This document shows, piece by piece, positions 58,456-64,000 of a stretch of DNA of 64,000 nucleotides. The DNA comes from Montifringilla adamsi (taxonomy: Eukaryota > Chordata > Aves > Passeriformes > Passeridae). The stretch is from positions 310,001-374,000 of the forward strand of contig JAGGNK010015336.1 of assembly GCA_017590115.1 (NCBI GenBank), read 5' to 3'. The notes under the pieces were generated by a model. That model did not search any database and was not told where the DNA came from. It saw only the letters and a program-made list of their open reading frames with translations. The stretch's first letter is position 1, and each line of letters opens with the position of its first letter. Made by a program: the position numbers and the translations under genes.

Positions 58456-60312
58456 CCCCAGTGCCTGCATGAAAGGTTCATTTTGGTAGTGCTGCACCAT
58501 CATCCTCAGAGCTGTTTAACAGCACAGGGTATCAATCAAATGCAACACAGGAAAGGAGATGATTTGAGGATAATGCATGAAATAGATAATAAAATTCCTA
58601 AGCTGTTGGGACTTAATTATGGGATGCAAGCAACCACTGCATCTTCACCACAGCCACCTGGGAACACAGCGAAAAGAATTATTTTCCATGTGCACATCAT
58701 ATTGATGATTCTTTTCTATTGACACCTTGATAGTGGCAGCAAATTGGATTTTTCCCATTCCAGTACATGCTAACTGAAAGGTAATTTCAAGTCTGTGCAT
58801 ATTCACAGACTGCACCTCAATCTGGCAGCTTCGAACAAAAGGAAGGAGAGAAGAACAAAGCTTTTGGCTTTTTTTTAGATGCTACTGGCATCCTTGTGCA
58901 ACAGACTGTTAAATCCTATTAGTAAAGTTTCCCCAGGAGTAGCTACAATAATTGAGGAATGTGGACTCTTGATTGCTGCGATGCTTAAATATCCTAACAT
59001 TTTGTTTGAGGACAATATTTTAACATTTTTGGATAAAATCAGTGGGAAGAAAAACTGTACCACCCTTGGGGCTTCTGAAGCCATCGAGTCAGACCAAACC
59101 CTTGGATGCTCTTGTGGTCACAGAGCCTGATCAGACATCAGAGATGTCAACGAACAATGTCACTTGACAGGCTTTCAACAAAGCTTCTCCACATTTCAGT
59201 TCCCTCTTTATTTAACCTTCTGGGAGATGGCAAGACCCTGACAGAGGAGCAAAGAAAATCTCTCCTCAGTGGTGATTGCTTTTGTAGAATTGACATATGC
59301 CTGTCTTTTGGAGGTCCTTTTAGTTGCAAAAAATTAATCACACAAGGAAACTCTTTATTCAGCTCTTAACTTGTTTCGACCATGACCTGAGATCTTCTGT
59401 TTTAATACAAAAAAATTCAACTTTTTTTTTTTTTTTTTAAAGAGTGGTTTGGCTTTAGCCAAAAGGAAAAAAAAAATCATCATGTCATCTCCAGAAAAAA
59501 AAAAAACAAAAAGGAAAACAGAACAAAAGTTACCATTTTAAAAAAATATTTCATACTGATCAATTCAGTTCTTCTTCATCACCAGAAGAGATAAACTCTA
59601 AACCATGTTTTCATATGTGTTCAAGCTGAAGTCAACTCTCTGTTTATGAATTCCATTTCTCTAAGAAGGGAGATATTCATAAGGATTAAATAAGAGATGG
59701 TACATAAAAATCGCTGTAGGCATAAAAACCCACTTCAGCATCATAGTGACATTAGCAACTACTCATTGAACTGAGCATATTGAAGCAGCTCTTAATTTTC
59801 CTGAACCTAAAAGTCTTCCTTGTATAAAAATGAACACAAAATAAAGGCAACAAGAAATTGAGCATTGTTATTTTCCAATAGCTATTCATTCAAAAAACCC
59901 ATAACATCTAATGACATTGTTTTGGAAGAGCTGAACTAAATTTCTTGAAAAGATGAAGTGCTACTTAGCGAGTCAAGAGTTTTTGTACTAGTTTAGCTCA
60001 AAATTGCTTAGTTTAGAGAGCTGCCAAAACTCAGTTTGGCAGTGATATTACTGTATTTGACAAGTTCTTCTTTTTCCTTAGGCCTTTAACTAAGTAACTG
60101 TAACTCACTGATCATTTCTACCAATGTGGCAGGCTTAAAGATCAAGTATTTTCCAGTAACGAATATGAAGGGGAAAAAAAATAAAATAGCGATTACTTGC
60201 AAATATAAAATAAAGAGTAGTCAGGCAAGGGCATAAAGAAAGAGAGAGAGCTACTGTTCTGATGTATTAGAAGAAGCCTATATAATTTATCTAAACTGTA
60301 TTTCATGTGAAT

Positions 60313-60486
60313 ACAGAATGGTTTGGATTGGAAGGGGCATTTAAAGATCAACTCGTTCCAGCTACCCTGGCATGGGCAGGGACATTTCCCGTTAGATCAA
60401 GATGCTCAGAGCCCCATTCAATCTGGCCTTGACCACCTGCAGAGATGGGATATTCTCAGCTTCTCTGGGCAACCTGTGCCCTGATG
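60313..60486 (-). mobile_element. CR1 LINE 3' end
   Basis: Reverse CR1 with 'acagaatggtttggattgga', 'ctggcatgggcagggacatt', 'caatctggccttgaccacct' and 'cttctctgggcaacctgtgc'. It is truncated at about 60486. Confidence 0.92.
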
Positions 60487-60531
60487 GTAACGAAGTCTGT
60501 CAAATATCACCTCTTTCAATATGTTTAAAAT

Positions 60532-60782
60532 ATCATAGAACCCTATGGTATAATCTGAGTTAGAAGTGACCCATAATAATCATCAAATCCAACTTCTGGC
60601 ACCTCACAGGACACCCCAGGAATCCCAAAATGTGCCAAGAGCATTGTCCAAATGCTCTTTGAGCGCTGTCAGGCTTGGGCTGTGACCATTCCCTGGGGAG
60701 CCTGCTCAGGGCACAACCACCTTCTGAGTGAAGAACCTTTCTGTAATATCCAGCCTAAACCTCTCCTGACACAACTGCAAGA
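60532..60782 (-). mobile_element. CR1 LINE, C-terminal ORF2 and 3' end
   Basis: A second reverse CR1 45 bp further on. It has the decayed terminus 'atcatagaaccctatgg', then 'gccaagagcattgtccaaat', 'ctttgagcgctgtcaggctt', 'ctggggagcctgctcagggc' and 'tccagcctaaacctctcctg'. The minus-strand frame 60706-60900 keeps the C-terminal RFRLDI block. Its 3' UTR type differs from that of the neighbour and resembles the copy at 55.2 kb. Confidence 0.9.
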
Positions 60783-62448
60783 CAGTGTGCAAACTTATAT
60801 TTAGCTTCTGTGGAGTATAGTTATAATTAAAATAACCACTTGCAGACATTGTTTTCCTATGCATGCTTTCATAGGTGTGTTTCTCACTCAATGTTTTCAA
60901 CTTTTCAGTATTTTTTCAGACACTTTTCAGTATTTTATAGACACCATAGTGTCTGAAAACCTCACTGCACATGAGTATTTTATAGACACCTTAGTGTGTC
61001 TGAACCTCACTGCACATTCCGAGTTTCCTTCACAAAGTATATTACTGTTAGCTGTAATTAGTAAATTTTGTTTGCTCTTCTAGAAGATCTAGCTACCTGG
61101 ATATCTATATCCAAAATACACCAGCATCTCTGAAGGCAGTCATGTTCAGGAAAGACCCATCAGAAGGCAAGTGAATATGAAATATCTCCATTATATATTA
61201 TTTGTATGAATGATAGAAAGTGCTCAAGGGGCAAGGTTTGAACTTGAGCAGAATCCCAAGCACAAAATGAGTTTTTAAGGAAATGTTTTCCTCCAAAGAC
61301 AAAAAAGATCAAGACCTCAATCAATGAAAGTAATTTGGAATACTACAGCCTTGCTGAGGGTTTTTATCACAGCTGGGAGAGCTGAGCAAGTGTGCTGAAA
61401 CAGAGTGAATCTCTTCAAGGTGAATAAATATATGCACAGTCATAGAAGGACACCTTCATTTCCTACATTGTTACTGTGTAAATTATGAATTCCATCAGTA
61501 CATATATCCCCAAATTTTACTGTAATAGCTGTCTGGGTTTGAGGGTTTGCAAGAACCAAGCTAGCCAGAGAAAGTTTTACAAAGAGATCTGCAAAAATAG
61601 AAATGGGAATGAATCCTTCACCCCATAACGGATCAAGAGATGTCAGAGGTGTGCTCCTCACCTGGGAGTGTAGGCTGGGTCCCAATGAGACATTATTAGC
61701 CAGGGCATGGGACAACTGAATCCCTCTGAATGTTGTGACAGTCCTTTTGTTTAAACAGGTATCATTCAAATGTGTCTTTGTAAAGCCTTCAGCATAGCCT
61801 GGAGATGTTGCTCATTTTTGTGCATGCCTCAGTTAAGTTTTGATACCAGAAGACAGTGATAGTGAGAAAGAAAAATATTTGCATTTTAATCTGACAGCCC
61901 CTCTGCCTTATTACAGCCCTCAGGAATTTCTGATCATTGCAACAGATGATACTCTGGTAATTTTTTAACACTGGTAAATGCTGATCAAAGACATGCTTCA
62001 GACAGTGAATGTCTAGTAAATTTTTGAAGCATTCTCTTGAGCTCACAGGTTAGGACTTTTTATTTTAGAAGTACTATATGCTTCATTGCAGCCCTTCAAT
62101 AACATACTGGCACAAACAAATCAGGCAAATCAATCCCTAATGTGCTGGAATTATGCCAGTAATTAATCTGTTTAACTACTGGGACTGAAAGAACAGTTGG
62201 GAAAATGCATCCCTTTTCACCGGAAATAGCAGTGTTGTATCTTAAAGTCACAAGGCTCTAATGGCTCTGTAAATATTATTTCGTAATTCAGTCATGACAG
62301 CTGTAGTTCTAGTCTCCATACCTGACCTCTTCCGTAACATGGGATGATTCACTGTGCTTAAATCCTTTTGATACTTTTATCTGAGAAATTAAAAAAAAAA
62401 AAAAAAAAGAAAAAAAGCAAAGGGAAACAAGAGAAGAAAAGGCAGTGC
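60783..62448. other. unique sequence, no gene seen
   Basis: Apart from the 45-bp tandem repeat at 60929-61018 and A-rich tracts (62389-62416), nothing is recognised. The 109-codon frame at 61440-61769 has no domain. Confidence 0.45.
60929..61018. repeat. 45-bp tandem duplication, two copies
   Basis: Unit 60929-60973 is repeated at 60974-61018. Each copy has 'agtattttatagacacc', a 'agtgt...ctga' segment and 'cctcactgcacat', with a few substitutions and indels. Each unit carries a near-palindrome, agacaccatagtgtct in copy 1. A partial third 'ttcagtattttttcagacac' lies just upstream (60904-60923). Confidence 0.9.
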
Positions 62449-62799
62449 TGACTGTTTAACCTGGAGAAGAGAAGGCTTCCTATTAATGTGTATAAATACC
62501 TGAAGGAAGGGTGCTAAAAATTATTTAGCCAGGCCCAGTGTCAGACTCAGGAACAATGGGCACAAATTGAAGCAGAGGAAGTTCTCTCTGAACATAAGAA
62601 TACATGGTTCTTGCTGTGAGGGTGACCGAGCACTGGCACAAGATGCCCAGGCAGGCTGTGGGGTCTCCACCCTTGGAGATATTCAAAGGTTGATTGGACA
62701 TTTGCCTTTTGGGCAACTGGATCTTGGGAGACCTGTTTGAGCTGTGGAGTTGGACCACATGATAGCCAAAGGCCCCTTCCAACTTCAATGATTGTGTGA
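62449..62799 (+). mobile_element. CR1 LINE 3' region
   Basis: Plus-strand CR1 with 'gtttaacctggagaagagaa', 'ttaatgtgtataaatacctg', 'caatgggcacaaattgaagc', 'ctgtgagggtgaccgagcac', 'tggggtctccacccttggag', 'gagttggaccacatgatag' and 'ggccccttccaacttcaatg', ending in 'attgtgtga'. It belongs to a different subfamily from the 26.3- and 34.2-kb copies. Its end runs directly into an A run and purine repeat. Confidence 0.93.
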
Positions 62800-62816
62800 G
62801 AAAACAGAGAATTGAG

Positions 62817-62837
62817 AAAAAAAAAAAAAAAAAAAAA
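62817..62837. repeat. (A)21 run after CR1 end
   Basis: Lies 18 bases beyond the last recognisable CR1 base and leads into the purine array. CR1 does not normally end in poly(A). Confidence 0.95.
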
Positions 62838-62851
62838 GAGAGAAAGAGAGC

Positions 62852-63098
62852 AGGAGGGAGGGAGGGAAGAAGGAGAAAGAAGGAGAAGGAGAAGGAGAAG
62901 GAGAAGGAGAAGGAGAAGGAGAAGGAGAAGGAGAAGGAGAAGGAGAAGGAGAAGGAGAAGAGAAGAAGGAGAAGGGGAAGGAGAAGGAGAAGGAGAAGGA
63001 GAAGGAGAAGGAGAAGGAGAAGGAGAAGGAGAAGGAGAAGGAGAAGGAGAAGGAGGAGAAGGAGAAGGAGAAGGAGAAAGAAGGAGAAGGAGAAGGAA
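62852..63098. repeat. 247-nt polypurine tract, GAGAAG-type hexamer array
   Basis: No pyrimidine occurs on the plus strand from 62852 to 63098. Most of it is the hexamer gagaag (equivalent to aaggag), with a few interruptions (near 62960 and 63053). Mirror-symmetric purine runs of this kind can form triplex (H-) DNA. The long Arg/Glu/Gly/Lys-type frames and the Ser/Pro- or Leu-rich minus-strand frames here are artefacts. Confidence 0.97.
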
Positions 63099-64000
63099 TA
63101 CTGGTTTGTAAAGACACAATCAAGGACAAATGCTCAGTTGGTCTAAATCAATCAGAGGAATTTGTCTAATAGTACCTATTTATTTTCTCTTCAGCAAACA
63201 CATTCCCTGTCACATCATGTGGGAGCTCCCACGCAGTTCCACATTTCTCCTATTCTGATCGAGGATGTATCTCTCTTTGCTTATACAAGGCACTGACTGT
63301 CTTCAAGATACTAAGCAACCAAGGAGAAAACAAATGATTAAATGGATCTGCTGATGTAAAAAAAGAAATATTACATTTAGGAGCATCTAACCCTCCATCT
63401 CCAGCAGTTAGAACACATGAACTATTAAAAACTCAGGCTAGTGCCTAGACCAGGTGATCTCTGTTCCCCGTGTTCTCTCAGAAATTAAAGTGTGTATCCT
63501 GCAAACTAGATATTCATCACCTACCATTTAAAACCCTATTATTTTATTCTGATTTATACTTGATCAATAAAATAAAAGGTGCATTAACAATGAAAAAACA
63601 CATGAATGTCTATTAATTTCCTATTAACCCCTAGCTGTAAGTAAGAAGGTACATCAAACTGCAGCCTGTTCCTAATGAACAAAGCATTAGGAATACAAGA
63701 GAAATATAGCAGAACACCTGATAATTAAACCATGATGATTACAAACTATTAATGCCATAATGTCCCATCTTCCTTGGCGTTAAAGAGTGATATGTATGTT
63801 AATTCATCTATGCAAAGATATTATACTTAAAAGCTATGAATGCTTAAGTGTTTCAAATCCGTAGAAGCATTATTGGTTTGGGTGGATTTTTGGAATGTGA
63901 GCTATGAAGTTAAAATATTTTCAATCTGTTTGTTCATATTCATTGTCTCTAACCTTCTTAATAGAGATGTTTGGCCAAGAATTGTTCTATTTTTTTTTTT
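63099..64000. other. unique sequence, no gene seen
   Basis: AT-rich, no recognised repeat or exon. Ends in a T run cut by the window edge. Confidence 0.45.

Larger units (their letters stand above)
57343..60312. other. unique sequence, no gene supported
   Basis: Contains a motif cluster at 58383-58455, a GGGA repeat, and an exon-like open frame at 58879-59130, all listed or discussed separately. T and A runs are at 59421-59438 and 59466-59506. Confidence 0.4.

Noticed and set aside
62547..63146. Four long frames (99-190 codons) across the hexamer array
   Set aside because: They read a pure purine or pyrimidine repeat, giving Arg/Glu/Gly/Lys or Ser/Pro/Leu/Phe repeats. Long frames are expected because the hexamer has no stops in several frames.
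1..64000. CRISPR arrays, bacterial operons, integrons or phage genes
   Set aside because: No spaced direct repeats, no ribosome-binding-site-preceded gene series; composition and repeats are those of a bird nuclear genome.

Overview
The window reads as avian nuclear DNA, most likely from a passerine. It is AT-rich and packed with degraded CR1 LINE copies. It also holds a tRNA-Ile-derived SINE with a CR1-type tail, of the kind known from songbirds (TguSINE1), and two avian-type retroviral LTRs. There is no operon structure, no rRNA or functional tRNA gene, and no protein-coding exon that I can support. The longest open frames are CR1 relics, antisense readings of CR1, or frames through simple repeats. 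The window is therefore intergenic or deep intronic.

Layout. Positions 1-2188 are unique sequence. Positions 2189-3521 are a nearly identical tandem duplication of about 666 bp. Positions 3600-6880 hold two very old CR1 fossils in plus orientation: a 3' tail, then a long ORF2-to-3'-end copy interrupted near 5510-6070. A CR1-tailed unit of unknown head lies at 8205-8410, and the tRNA-Ile SINE is at 9991-10118 (minus). From 11 kb to 38 kb there are scattered 5'-truncated CR1 copies in both orientations, including a composite at 28440-29850 (endonuclease fragment, reverse copy, and a separate 3' end). Simple repeats and two strong small inverted repeats are interspersed. Positions 38.3-44.7 kb are repeat-poor. 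A minus-strand LTR with alpharetrovirus-like architecture, plus about 115 bp of adjoining internal sequence, is at 44718-45219. Further CR1 copies lie at 45.9, 50.6, 55.2, 60.3, 60.5 and 62.4 kb. A 200-bp G/T tract at 55.9 kb precedes a probable plus-strand solo LTR (56283-57342) flanked by a 5-bp direct repeat. The last CR1 copy runs into a 247-nt uninterrupted purine tract made of a GAGAAG-type hexamer array.

None of these elements looks able to move on its own: CR1 frames are broken, the endonuclease fragment has lost internal coding sequence, and the LTRs lack complete internal regions. The points most worth checking are the young tandem duplication, the LTR with its adjoining 39-codon open frame, the composite CR1 locus, the unknown CR1-tailed unit, and a tight cluster of E-box, CArG and TATA-like motifs at 58383-58455. 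All family assignments come from recognising consensus sequence by eye, and edges are accurate to roughly 10-30 bases unless a motif is given.
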